Part shown: positions 45,183 through 55,995 of the stretch, piece by piece | Layout of the letters: each line of letters starts with the position of its first letter | How positions within the stretch are numbered: position 1 is the first letter of the stretch | NCBI GenBank assembly: GCA_019925095.2 | Contig: CM034388.1 | Span: 30,262,934 to 30,326,933, forward strand | DNA: 64,000 nt | Origin: Dendrolimus kikuchii | Taxonomy: Eukaryota; Arthropoda; Insecta; Lepidoptera; Lasiocampidae | Direction of reading: 5' to 3' | Notes under the pieces: generated by a model | Databases searched by the model: none | Seen by the model: only the letters and a program-made list of their open reading frames with translations | What the model was told of the DNA's origin: nothing | Made by a program: the position numbers and the translations under genes

Positions 45183-45512
45183 ATCCGTGCAGGAACGGAG
45201 AAAGAATACAATTTCCTGCGGCCGGGCGGCCTGTCGTAAGAGGCGACAAAACAACCCACAGCCAGGTGGTAGGGCATTTGCCCGACTGGATGGCTGCCAC
45301 CCCTGGTCTAAAGTATGTCGCCATAACAACCTTGAGTTGTGTTCCGGCATTAGTGACCAGGATCCAGTCTCCCTTAAGAGAGCAGCAGCGCATTTGTAGC
45401 GTCTTTGGTGTTGCAAATGTCCATAGGCGATGGTAACCGCTTTCCATCAAGTGGGCTGTCTGCCTGTCTGCTGATCTCCTGCAATAAAAAAAAAAAAAAA
45501 AAAAAAAAAAAA
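45183..45512 (+). mobile_element. Family B retroposon with 28 bp poly(A)
   Basis: Full length, near the apparent consensus, with an uninterrupted A run at 45485-45512. Probably one of the youngest copies. Confidence 0.9.
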
Positions 45513-45514
45513 CC

Positions 45515-45642
45515 CTAGACGGGTCACCCTAAAGGCTTAACACAGAAAGAGAGCGCTAGACCGGCTATCGCAGCGTTCTTTACGGGAGGCCTATATCCGT
45601 CAGTGGGCGTTTGATGGTTGAAAAGATGATGATGATTGAAGT
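45515..45642 (+). mobile_element. Family H LINE 3' end with (GAT)n tail
   Basis: GGGAGGCCTATATCCGTCAG then GTGGGCGTTTGATGG and GATGATGATGATT. Confidence 0.65.
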
Positions 45643-46318
45643 AAAAAGTGTAGGCAAACGAGGGTGGCATATTTCAGTTCCCCCCCCCCCTTCGAAAAAA
45701 TTCAAGATCCGCGGCTGATATTTACATGAATTACTTTGGTTTATTCGTTGAAACTGAAAGACAGAATGGATCCGTGTAATATCGGCCTAGTTGTTAACTA
45801 TGTCGCGATTTTACTGTAACATTGTCTAGTAGCCTTGTATATCGAAACGCGACAAATTTTATCTGTGTAGAAATGAGAACGAACGTAACCGTCGAAATTA
45901 TAATAGTTTGTTATTAGGGGTAATTCACATGAAACCGACCACTAATATAAGTTAGTTTCCGATTTGAATTATATTGGAGTATGTTAACCTGTACAAACCC
46001 TCAACACAACAAAAGATTTTTATAGTGGAAAGTCTCGTTCATAAGATACGGGTCTTTGAAGAGAGAAACTATGTATTACTTCAAAGGTTGTTACGATTTA
46101 AACTGGTATATCAAAATAAATAAACCACTTCGTTTAGTGGCCTGTTAAGTCTCATAATTAAATTAAAAAAAAAAAACAAAAAAACCAGTAAAAAAAGAAC
46201 GAAACATAATATATATTATGGTTTTTGACAAAGTTCGGCATAATTAATTTTTTATGTAATTTAATTACAAAAAGACCTTGTATTATGTTTATCCATGCCA
46301 AGATAGATAGATAAATAT
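45643..46318. other. No gene seen
   Basis: AT-rich, with a C10 run at 45681-45690. Confidence 0.4.
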
Positions 46319-46435
46319 ATAGATAACTCTTTATTGTACACCAATACAAACATTAACTTAAAGACTAAAATTATAGCTAGTTATGTACAAAGGGCGGTCT
46401 TATCGCTAAAAAGCGATCTCTTCCAGACAACCCCA
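46319..46435. repeat. Family F repeat, longest copy
   Basis: AACTCTTTATTGTACACCAA to GCGATCTCTTCCAGACAACC. Probably the complement of a LINE 3' end. Confidence 0.6.
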
Positions 46436-46870
46436 ACTTTTATAATGAAGCCAGAAGTCGTTTAGAAGTTATCAGTTGTTTTATGTGAATGGGTGACGGT
46501 AGTCCCTTATTGTATTCCAGTTAGTCAACTTGAACCTATTTTACCCCATTGGTTTGATGTGATATACCCTATTAGCTATTTGGTCACAGAATTATAAAAA
46601 ATAATATACATTTGACAATACATTTAGTCCATTAAATTACGAAACTATGAAGCAAATTGACGAATACATTTAACCTTAACTGAAGTCTCGATTTAAGATT
46701 GAGTATTATCTAACTTAGAATATTATCCCTGATTGGTTTTTGGTTCAACTTAATAATATTGCCAAAATGCTGGTGTATATGTACCTTTAAAATATAGTAT
46801 ACAAAGCATTTATCTCAAAAATTGGTCTACATAGGACGATCGGGCTTGGGACGAGTGGTCAAATTTACGT
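46436..46870. other. No gene seen
   Basis: AT-rich spacer before the Tc1-like element. Confidence 0.4.
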
Positions 46871-48193
46871 CTGGAAAGGACCTCAAGACTTTTTTTGAAG
46901 AAAAAACAGAAATTTAAGGAAAATTGGTTTAATTAAAAAATTGGTTTTAACAATAGACACAAACTTTATGCAAGGGTTTATTTATGTTTTAATAAGGTGT
47001 ATTACCTCCACGTGCCCTTATTACGGATTCTAATCGGTTCCGCATAGATTTTATTAGGGTTATTAAAAGATCTTGCGGAATATTGTCCCATTCTTCTGAA
47101 AGTGCTGTTCTTACTGCCCACTGTCGTGGGCAAAGGGTTTCTCGTATATACAGAAGGTTTGTGGAGACAGGTTCTTACAAAAGGAGACGTGGTACAGGCA
47201 GGACTCGAGCAACCACCGGTCGTGATGACCGATTTATTGTTACAACTTCCCTGCGAAATCGTTTCCTCACGTCTGTTAACATCAAAACAGAGCTTAATGA
47301 AGTGCGTGGAGTAAACGTGAGTGCACGAACAATAAGAAGAAGGTTAAAGGAAGCGGATATCACCCCTTTTAGACCAGCAAATGGTCCAAAGTTGTCTGTA
47401 GCTCACAAGACAAGCTCGCTTAAGATTTGCGCGTGATCACCTGAATTGGACAGAAGAGCAATGGACCTCCGTATTGTTCACGGACCAGTGTAGGACATGT
47501 TTATATGGTGCAGATGGTCGCAGAAGAGTCTATCGTCGACGTGGGGAGCGATATGCTCAAAGTTGCATTGAGGAGCGTGTTCCTTTTGGAGGCGGTTCGT
47601 GTATGGTCTGGGGTGGCATATCGATGAACGGGCGAACAGATCTTGTGTTCATAGACATGGTCCGTCAAAACGGTAATAGAGGGGGTTTGACTGCACATCG
47701 CTACATAACAGAGATCTTAGAAGATCACGTGGTGCCTTACATGGGATTCATAGGCGAAAATTTTACTTTAATGCAGGATAATGCCCGGCCGCACGCTGCT
47801 GCACAAGTTCGACAATATTGCGAAGATGTTGGGATACGTACAATGAATTGACCAGCACGCAGCCCGGATCTTAATCCCATTGAGCATGTTTGGGACAATT
47901 TAAAAAGAGCTGTATATGCGAGAAACCCTTTGCCCACGACAGTGGCAGCACTAAGAACAGCACTTTCAGAAGAATGGGCCAATATTCCGCAAGATCTTTT
48001 AAAAACCCTAATACAATCTATGCGAAACCGATTAGAATCCGTAATAAGGGCACGTGGAGGTAATACACCTTATTAAAACATAAATAAGCCCTTGCATAAA
48101 GTTTGTGTCTATTGTTAAAACCAATTTTTTAATTAAACCAATTTTCTTTAATTTCTGTTTTTTCTTCAAAAAAAGTCTTAAGGTCCTTTCCAG
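46871..48193 (+). mobile_element. Tc1-like transposon with 285 bp inverted ends
   Basis: The arms 46871-47153 and 47910-48193 are reverse complements with few mismatches, starting CTGGAAAGGACC. TA follows the right end; the left junction is altered. The arms include the last 165 bp of the transposase gene, so the left arm is an inverted copy of the 3' coding end. Confidence 0.85.
47154..48076 (+). pseudogene. Tc1-family transposase (DD34E), broken
   Basis: A cut-and-paste transposase that would bind its inverted repeats and cut at TA. Visible parts: second helix-turn-helix region RRFVETGSYKRRRGTGRTRA, linker, then DDE domain with Asp codon 47483-47485 (FTDQCR), Asp 47777-47779 (LMQDNARPH) and Glu 47882-47884 (DLNPIEHVWD). 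Spacing between the last two is 34 residues, as in Tc1. Defects: the N-terminal helix-turn-helix is replaced by the inverted arm, a frameshift lies near 47405-47415, and a TGA at 47849-47851 sits where Trp is expected. Not functional. Confidence 0.9.
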
Positions 48194-49054
48194 TACACAA
48201 ACTTAAACTTAAGGATATGACCCTACGCTGTTTTAAAGTTCACGAACCAATCTAGAGGTTTCAATTTAAATCTGTATAGAAAGTTTGCATACTTGTTAAA
48301 ATATTTATTTCAAAGTCGTCTATTACTTTGATACAGTTTATGAGTCCGTCAGTGTATTAATTGGACCTACCTATACAAAATGGAACCAACCCACATTCTG
48401 ACAGTTTTGAGAAAAAGCCGTTTTTATTAACATTTTGCGTACAAAAAATATGTCTATATTTTAGAAAAAACATTTAGAATATTTTTATTGAGTCGATAGA
48501 AGGTGCATTTTGAAAGTCTTCTGCAGCCTTAACCCAATTTTGGCATGTTTGTGGATTGGTTCTGTTTTGCATAAGTAGGTCCAATTGTTCTTGTGAATAA
48601 TTTTTATATAATGCGTATGATTTTCGACAAGTCGACATGGCAACCGGGGTACGACATGGGTCGGCATGGCAATCTCCACGTCCCCTTAGTTTCAGATCAC
48701 ATAACGAATAAACTCTATTTAGCGTCATATTATATAATTTATATTCGAAATATATTCAAGTACTAAGTTTTAGCGAAAGTTATAGTACAGCATTTAAGAA
48801 TATTTAAGCTTATTAAAAATTAACAACGGAAAAATATTTGTTCTAAATATCCTATCATTCAGACACTGGATAGTGCAGTTTGGTAGGTGGTAATATTTTT
48901 ACTCTTTCTTGCGTATTAAAAAAATTATCGATATCGACTACCTGCTATATGACGGCACATCACTAGAAATTTGCCATATCGACCTGTCACATAAATATAT
49001 AAAATGGAAGAAATGTTATATGATAAATGTGGTTACTAATATTAAGGAATAAAC
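48194..49054. other. Spacer with one unassigned open frame
   Basis: The minus-strand frame 48728-48474 (84 codons) includes CRKSYALYKNYSQEQLDLLMQ and TCQNWVKAAEDFQNAP. It has coding-like composition and loosely recalls a pipsqueak/CENPB-type transposase N-terminus, but I cannot confirm it. CGACATGGCAA words occur at 48634 and, degenerate, at 48660. Confidence 0.35.
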
Positions 49055-49065
49055 AATACGTTAAT

Positions 49066-49412
49066 ATAATAAAACTACGTTTTAACGGTTTTAAGCGCGG
49101 TAATTTTATTTGATTTTGGTTTTTCCGACGTTTCGGCCACTTTTCAGTGGCCGTGATCACGGAAGACAAAGATGTCAAGTGTCAACGAGTATTGTTAAAG
49201 TTTTATTTAGCCTACCGCCAACTTATTAATTAAAAAAAAATAAAAAAATTAATAAGTTGGCGGTAGGCTAAATAAAACTTTAACAATACTCGTTGACACT
49301 TGACATCTTTGTCTTCCGTGATCACGGTCACTGAAAAGTGGCCGAAACGTCGGAAAAACCAAAATCAAATAAAATTACCGCGCTTAAAACCGTTAAAACG
49401 TAGTTTTATTAT
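49066..49412. repeat. Near-perfect 165 bp-arm hairpin element
   Basis: Arms 49066-49230 and 49248-49412 are almost exact reverse complements around an A-rich loop of about 17 nt. Likely a fold-back MITE. A 12 bp repeat AATACGTTAATA lies at 49055-49066 and 49445-49456. Confidence 0.9.
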
Positions 49413-49696
49413 GTATACAAGTCGCGAAAACTTAAGAAAATATTAATACGTTAATAGTTTTTGGAAGGTAATTTTGAAAATACTTACATAAACTGTAAGT
49501 AGTCGTATAGATGTTCTGCAGGTAGGCTCACATCTCTCAAGTAGGGATGCAATTGATTTATGTATTATTAATACTTACATAAATGTTTCATTAAATAAAA
49601 TTGATATATAGTTCTCGATATACGATGTATCATAACATGTTTGATTGTTAAAACTAACTACTTACAAACTTTTACAACTTTGTTGCCCAGTGAGCA

Positions 49697-49975
49697 TACA
49701 TACATACATACTTAATACATACATAACTTCACGCCAGTTCCCTTTCGGGGTAGGCACGAACAAAAGAGCGCCATTTAGGCTCATTCTTACACACCTCACT
49801 TGCTTCTTTGACATTCATAGCTCTTGTCATGCAAGCTCGTCTGTTCTTAAGGCTCCTGACATCACCCTCCGCTAGTACACGATCAATTTGATCATGGAAG
49901 GTGTGTCGTGGCCTTCCACGACTTCTGCACCCATCCACTTTTGCATTGTATATCTGTTTAGTCATTCTTTCATCA
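49697..49975 (-). mobile_element. RTE/CR1-type LINE 3' fragment, copy 9
   Basis: 78 codons intact. The tail is (TACA)n broken by CTTAATA. The 13 bp TSD TGCCCAGTRAGCA has one mismatch (49684-49696, 49976-49988). Confidence 0.9.
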
Positions 49976-49988
49976 TGCCCAGTAAGCA

Positions 49989-50390
49989 GTTATTCTATAT
50001 TGTATATAATACAAAAGAAGGAGATCATTTACAGCTTAAGTTATCAAAATTATGATTTCAGAATTCACTGAATTTCAAAATTATAATTAAAAAAAAATGC
50101 TAGTGAATTTCATTCATAAACATGAATGTTTCGCGTTTGAAAATTTGAATTACTCATATTTTGTACTGATTTGATTCGGTTATTGTTCCACTCAGCAGCC
50201 AGCCACTGTTAGCCTTATTCTGGTGACTTGAAGAACGCCGAGACGATTTTAATGTATCTCCTCCAGGTACCAACACTACCTCACTATTAGTCTCTGGGCA
50301 ATGACGTCTGCATAAAGTATTTCCATTACGACAAATAACTCCTTTAAGTATGAACAACTGTAATATACAAAAGTGACAATGATTGTTTTA
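49989..50390. other. No gene supported
   Basis: The frame at 50357-50154 (minus) is unrecognised. Confidence 0.4.
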
Positions 50391-51016
50391 TTTATTTGGT
50401 TCGTTTACAGTTACTACACCATAACATTGTAAGAGATAATTTAAAAATACAATACTAAGATTAGTGTGTAACCAACAACAAACACAGCTTAGGTTGTGAG
50501 AAAAACAAAATAGATAAAATTAGGATAAACAAATTTAGACCAAATCAATTGAAAATGATCATCTAATAAATCTCTAGGATCTTATTATGTAAAATAAAAT
50601 TATAAACTAAACTATCTTATTATTTAATATACAGTACAAGCAATTATAGACTGTGTAACAAATCGCTGCCAGATGGGAGCGTGCCCAGAAGGCTGGCTGC
50701 ATTGCCGCGCTGTATGGCGATGCTTATTTGTTGGGCGAAATATGAGCCAGCCTTCTGATCACTGGTGGCATCAAAAAGTTTCTTGCAAATCTCTTTGAAG
50801 AAACTCTTGTTTGGGACGCGACATGTGTAGACACTCTAGCCCCGTCACATCTTCGAATGACTGAGTTAGAGGCTGGCAACGCTGCTTCAAAAGCTGAAGC
50901 TCTCAAACGGCGCAAATATGGAACCTTAGGAAGGGGTTACATATTTGTGCCGTTTGGTGTTGAAACATTAGGTCCGTGGGGTCCGTCGGCAAAGAGTTTC
51001 AACAAACTTATATAAA
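50391..51016 (-). mobile_element. Family G LINE with inverted 5' segment
   Basis: The minus strand, 50391-50808: 3' UTR and coding end [40 protein letters not shown]. The plus strand, 50809-51016: the coding segment that should precede it ([40 protein letters not shown]). The pieces abut head to head, the pattern left by twin priming. Confidence 0.85.
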
Positions 51017-51839
51017 TACGCAAGCACACATTTATAATATACGAGTAAATGAGGATTATAAAAAAATAAGAAGAAAGTTAGTAACGATGATTATAAAGTA
51101 TTGGATGGAAGCATATTGTGCAATAGTCGGCGAAACTTAGGTAGTGAATTGGCAAATATATCTAAAGTGGAGATATATTTGTTGTATAGTTTAGTCATTC
51201 GTGGAATGGGTGTAGTGCTGCCTAAGACTGTCTTGCGCAAAGGTGGACTAAAGATAGTGATGCGTGAGCGGGGATAGTTAGCAGGCACTCTGAAGTTGAC
51301 TCTGCTTAGTAGTTGAGGACAATTTTGATACTCATTGTGACCGATACTAGAAATGAGCACAGACAGGCCGACATTTTAAAACAAAAATCATGTGCAAACA
51401 AGCGTTAGAGATGATCCGTAAATTTCAACTTAAGCGATAATATATTTCAGTCTACCATTCTAAAATATGGACCATATATGAGTAACTGTTATATCAAGAA
51501 ATGAAAAAATATCTTTACGATAAGTAGCAGAACTATACACGACTGTAGCCTCTGACAAAATCTTAATTTCAAATATAATATATGATATATCTAAAAGCAC
51601 ATCAAAATATCCATGTCTTCTTATTTAACTAATATCTTTTCTTGTACAAAAATATGTTATTATTTCCACACAAAGTTCTTTATTAAAGCCTGTTCCACGC
51701 AATTTTATAAGCATTCGGATGAAATTTGAAATATTAATTACAACTTTGGTTTGGTTTTTTTTTTGTTACTTGTTGAATACAATCCTTTTATTTTACTTAA
51801 TACTTCAGTAATCGAATACAATGCAAGAAAACTTAACTT
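51017..51839. other. No gene supported
   Basis: The minus-strand frame 51360-51091 (89 codons; SRVNFRVPANYPRSRITIFS) has LINE-like character but no confirmed family. Confidence 0.35.
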
Positions 51840-52165
51840 ATTTGTATTGTATTCTACTCATAGTCCCTCAAGACTATAAGTAGAATACTGAGCCCAGATC
51901 ACCGTCTTCTATGGGTAAGGTGCCCAGAAGGCTGGCTACGTTTCCTCGCTGGATCGCCATACTGATCCGTTGGCCGAGGTAAGCACCAGCCCTCTGATCA
52001 CCCGAAGAGTCAATGAGCCGTTTCGATAAATTTTGGTGAGCTCATGGCCTCAGGACCTCACGGTCCAAGCGTCTCGGCAGCAAACGACACAAACATATAA
52101 CTCTCACAGAGGGTTGCATATTTGCGCCGCTCGAGTGATTCGGCTGTTTCCGCCGCTGAACCGGC
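51840..52165 (-). mobile_element. Family G LINE 3' end, frameshifted copy
   Basis: The minus strand shows RRKYATLCESYMFVSFAAET, then by frameshift [20 protein letters not shown] and a stop. Its 3' UTR start reappears at 59877-59960. Confidence 0.75.
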
Positions 52166-53192
52166 CGATTTAGACGTGTTTGGTAAATGGGATGCGGCCA
52201 ACGTGTCTACGCAAGACTTGTTATTTAAAGTTCCCTTATTATATCAAAATATTTAAAAATAATTTGTGTAAAATCAAAAATGGAAACAATTAGTATACGA
52301 AATATTTTTTGCAACTTGCTTTTAAAAAAACAATTTAAAATTTAATTATATAATCGTGGTCTTTGGTTATTTCAATATTTCAAACATCACCCCGAATGAT
52401 ACAATTATAATAAATAGAACGACAATTAATTACTTTATATATTGTGATTATTACATTAATTAAACACTGTGCAAAGTTAGACGCAATCGTATATTTTTCT
52501 TCAGGAAATAATTTTTAGTAAATAACATATATTTATTTTTAAATTTATACAGCATTAAAATAAATTACTGTAAGTAATTATAATGTTATACCCCTACGTA
52601 AGAATAAGATATGTGTTATATTATATGCATTGATTATTTTCTATAAGTAATACTTACAATAAACGCTAATTTCTAATAAATATTCGTTGTAGGTATTTTA
52701 TATTAGATTATATATCAATTATTAATTGTTATAATAAAATAATATTAAATATCAAAAAAAGAAAATATCTACATACTATAATATTTTTGTTTTAATTTAA
52801 ATTCTTGTGTTATGTCTATTTTAGACATTTAATCATTTGATATTTAAATCAGACATATGCGTGTATAAAAGCTGTAATAATAGAAAATCACTAGTTGGCA
52901 ACGCTAATATGAGATATTCAGGTTGGCATCACTAGTCGATTACTTGTATATTCAATATGCCCAATAAGTTACGGAAGTGTAGATATTTGCACAATTTCCA
53001 CTAAAGCAGAAACCAAGTACGCAGGAGTAGATTAATTAACTATGTTATATCTACCTCTGAATCTACAATAGGTTAAGTGGAATAAATATTTTCAAACACC
53101 TATTTCCATGGACCAAATATTCTAAGGGATAACAAATGCGCACTAAAAGTGTAACTCGTAACACACTCTGCAATCAACGTCTTATGATATTT
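52166..53192. other. No gene seen; very AT-rich
   Basis: Long A/T tracts without open frames or repeats of note. Confidence 0.5.
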
Positions 53193-53677
53193 CAAATTTA
53201 AATGTTATAAAATGAAAGTTTACGACGTTTCAATTTACAACATTTAAATTAAAAAATATATATATATTGATTGAAAGATATTCTTATTTTATTAGTCATA
53301 TTTCGTCAATTAAATAATCTTTAATAGAGTAATATGCTTTTGCCATCAGAAACAATTTTAATTTACATACATACAAACATAACTTCACGCCAGTTCCCTT
53401 GCGGGGTAGGCACGAACAACAGAGTGCCATTTAGGCTTATTCTTACACACCTCACTTGCCTCTTTGACATTCATAACTCTTGTCATGCAAGCTCGTCTGT
53501 TCTTAAGGCTCCTGACATCACCTTCTGCTAGTACACGATCAATTTGTAATTTTAATTTACATGTCATAAAATGAAAGTTTACGACTTTTCAATTTATAAC
53601 ATTAAAATTTTAAACTGTTTCTGATAGCAAAATCATATTACTCTATTAAAGATTATTTAAATGACGAAACATGACTA
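53193..53677. repeat. Nested palindrome element interrupted by a LINE
   Basis: Arms 53293-53360 and 53611-53677 are inverted repeats. Between them and before them lie two copies (53193-53250, 53561-53612) of an imperfect palindrome centred on TTTACGAC. The LINE 53369-53547 sits next to arm 1. Confidence 0.8.
53369..53547 (-). mobile_element. RTE/CR1-type LINE 3' fragment, copy 10
   Basis: Short copy with the perfect 15 bp TSD AATTTTAATTTACAT (53354-53368, 53548-53562), the longest exact one among the fourteen. Confidence 0.95.
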
Positions 53678-53964
53678 TATGAGAATAAAATTAAAAAATA
53701 ATTGTATATAGATACAAATAATAGAATTAGATTAATTGTAAGTAATAGACATGTACACATAAATCCGTAATAATAATTGTTAAATTATTAAATGAAATTC
53801 TATACCCTAACAGGTTTATATAATTATATTTTATGTACATGTATGTTATGCACTTAATAAATGAATTTGAAAGATTTTAAATTTTCTATAAAAAGCAGCA
53901 CATTACTAGTGACATTAACTGAGATTGTTGATGTCACTATAACACTCACGCTCTGCAGAGCGGG
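53678..53964. other. No gene seen
   Basis: AT-rich spacer. Confidence 0.4.
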
Positions 53965-53967
53965 TTA

Positions 53968-54574
53968 CGCTACGTTCACACGGAGTGAAGTTTTGCCGGA
54001 ACGGACTTTTACCGTATTCGGCAGAACCGGCTGCTCTGTTCACACGGCATTCGGTTTTGCCTTTCCGCATAAAACCGTATTGTGTGTGGATCGACGGCTG
54101 ATGGAGCAAACGAGTCTTGGAGTGGAGACCACGTCTCGGCAAACGTAGCGTAGGACGCACGCCAGACCGGTGGACTGACGATCTGCGCAAGATCGCCGGC
54201 AGGGGCTGGATGAGGAAGACGGGAGACCGGGATATGTGGCGCGTACTGACTGAGAGTGGCTGAAAAAGAAGAATTACTTACCGTACCTGGTCTTCTGCGG
54301 CATTCGATAACTATTCAATAACTGAATTTGCATTTGTTTGAACGCATGTATTAAAATTCTATTGCCACTGAACGGTATTCGACATTTTACCGTGTCATGG
54401 AATCAGATTGTAGTCGCAAAATCGGGTGTTATATTTTGCCCGTTTCTGTTATTTTCCAGATCCCAAGACCGAAAGCAAGTTTAAACTCATAGATATAAAC
54501 GACATTGAGACTAAGCCGTGTCCTGCAAAAATCAGATCCAACTTTAAAATTGATGTCTCCGTTTGAACGTAGCG
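53968..54574. mobile_element. TTA-flanked TIR element containing a LINE piece
   Basis: Terminal inverted repeat CGCTACGTTCAMACGGA (16 of 17) and perfect TTA flanks (53965-53967, 54575-54577). 607 bp; the LINE remnant at 54130-54264 lies inside. Confidence 0.8.
54130..54264 (+). pseudogene. Family H RTE-type LINE, last 44 codons
   Basis: SKRVLEWRPRLGKRSVGRTP, DRWTDDLRKIAGRGWMRKTG, DRDMWRVLTESG and stop. It begins with the WSKRVLE word that ends the fragment at 26094. Confidence 0.8.
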
Positions 54575-54846
54575 TTAGGAGTTAAATGTTTTACTGGGCG
54601 ATTGTCATTCCTTAGTATTTTTCTGCCATGCTATTACTTTATGTTTTTTAATTTACCCATAATATATATTCTATACCTTATCGAATGCTTTAGTTTAAAT
54701 AATACTATGCACACTCACCATCGACAAGTTAATATTTTCAAATTTTTACATGTAGCATAGCGGCCTAGTCAGAAATAATAAATTTTATCAGTTGCCTCAA
54801 AATGGACATGCTTTTTGCCATGTGACGGCAAAACTACCAACAACCA

Positions 54847-55188
54847 TCAGGCCGGATTACCTTTCTTACCATTCTTAATCATAATTTCAGTATTCTTCAC
54901 ATCACACCTAGTCTTAGCACTTTTAGCAATACTCTTAACACCTTTAACTAATTTAGCACTTTTGTCTTCACTAACGTATGCATGTTTTTCATCATCAACA
55001 GGTTCATTTATTTCAGGGATTTGTGTTTTCTTTGGTTCTGCGTCACGTTCGGCCTGAGTGAGAACTTCTTGCACGTGAATTGTTAGTTCTGGTCTGACTA
55101 CATGGGTGAAGGGAAGGAGGGCACCTGCTACGTCCATGGTGTTGTTGATGTTCCTGTGCCATAACTCTAGCACCACGCTACGCCGTTG
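54847..55188 (-). CDS. Possible last exon of the TMEM272-like gene
   Basis: 113 codons and TGA, open from directly after AG at 55189-55190. The upstream exon ends in phase 0, so this frame would continue it. The product is hydrophilic and charged (LTIHVQEVLTQAERDAEPKK, EKHAYVSEDKSAKLVKGVKS), as for a cytoplasmic tail. No transposon similarity was seen. Doubts: the acceptor lacks a strong pyrimidine tract, and exon start alternatives exist within the frame (e.g. before AERDAEP). It could be a separate small gene. Confidence 0.4.
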   Translation of the reverse strand, partial: QRRSVVLELWHRNINNTMDVAGALLPFTHVVRPELTIHVQEVLTQAERDAEPKKTQIPEINEPVDDEKHAYVSEDKSAKLVKGVKSIAKSAKTRCDVKNTEIMIKNGKKGNPA

Positions 55189-55394
55189 CTACTTGTAGCG
55201 AGGTGGTCCCAACCATCCGCAGCCGAACACCTAGATGATAATGAAATATTTGATATAACAATAAAATTGTACATGTTACTTGATGAAAATCGAGTTTCTA
55301 CTACCGTTACTTCTAATTTCCTTTTAACATCCACCACCACCACCAAAAATAAATTATTAAAAACTCATGTTTTTATTGATAAATTAGGTACACT

Positions 55395-55690
55395 AGACAA
55401 ACCTGATGAAAGCTGGTAATGTCGCCTATCAACATTTTCTACACAACACATACAATTGTATATTGGTAGAAGAGGTGCTGCTACCAATGAACTGCTAGCC
55501 TCATAGAGAGGACTGGAACCTAGCTATTAACGCCGGAAATCAACTTAAAGTTATTCTGGCGGCGTACTCTAGACCAGGGTGGTAGTCATTTAGACGGGCA
55601 GATATCCTACCTAATTGGGGGCTGTATCTGTTTTGTCACCTCTTACGACAGGCTACCCAGCCACAGGAATTAGTAGGCCTTCTCAGTTCC
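55395..55690 (-). mobile_element. Family B retroposon, old diverged copy
   Basis: Recognisable by GGACTGGAACCTAGCTATTA and CTTACGACAGGCTACCCAGC. It has an internal insertion near 55440-55480 and lies in the presumed last intron. Confidence 0.65.
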
Positions 55691-55813
55691 TTCACCAATA
55701 GAGAAGTCTTGATAATAAGCTAACGCTACTTAAATTTGAAGAAGTGAGAAAATAAACAGCTCCTCGACAGTTTTTTTTCAATTTTCATGAAAACTGTCAA
55801 AAAATTTCACTTA

Positions 55814-55995
55814 CCTGGCAAATAACCAAAGCGATTAAGAGTAGCACTAGTAGTAGTATGACGCCCCACACAACACCAAGTTGCGTCAATGCAAACACGT
55901 ACAGCGTTTTGTGACACCACTGATTCGGCTCGAAGAGCGTCGGTGCGTAGTCCGGCCACATTATGCCTAGCACCCAGTAATTCCCGAAGGCGAAC
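55814..55995 (-). CDS. TMEM272-like gene, internal exon 2
   Basis: On the minus strand: AG acceptor at 55996-55997, donor GTAAGT at 55808-55813. The first G completes a TGG codon with the previous exon. It then reads FAFGNYWVLGIMWPDYAPTL, EPNQWCHKTLYVFALTQLGV and WGVILLLVLLLIALVICQ: the end of one membrane helix, a loop with Trp-Cys, and a last helix. This matches the C-terminal half expected of TMEM272-like four-helix membrane proteins (WFxxGNYWVF then W/YC-x-x-x-LYxFA). Function of the family is poorly known. It lacks an ATG and would be missed by simple ORF calling. Confidence 0.75.

Noticed and set aside
45187..45399. Conserved 70-codon frame (MQERRKNTISCGRAACRK...) seen in many places on both strands
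   Set aside because: It lies in family B, and its exact complement is also open for 70 codons. Repetition reflects young repeat copies, not a gene family; several copies have stops or deletions without other effect.
53834..54148. Plus-strand frame of 95 codons (MNLKDFKFSIKSS...)
   Set aside because: It crosses the left boundary of a TIR element and enters a LINE tail in the wrong frame.
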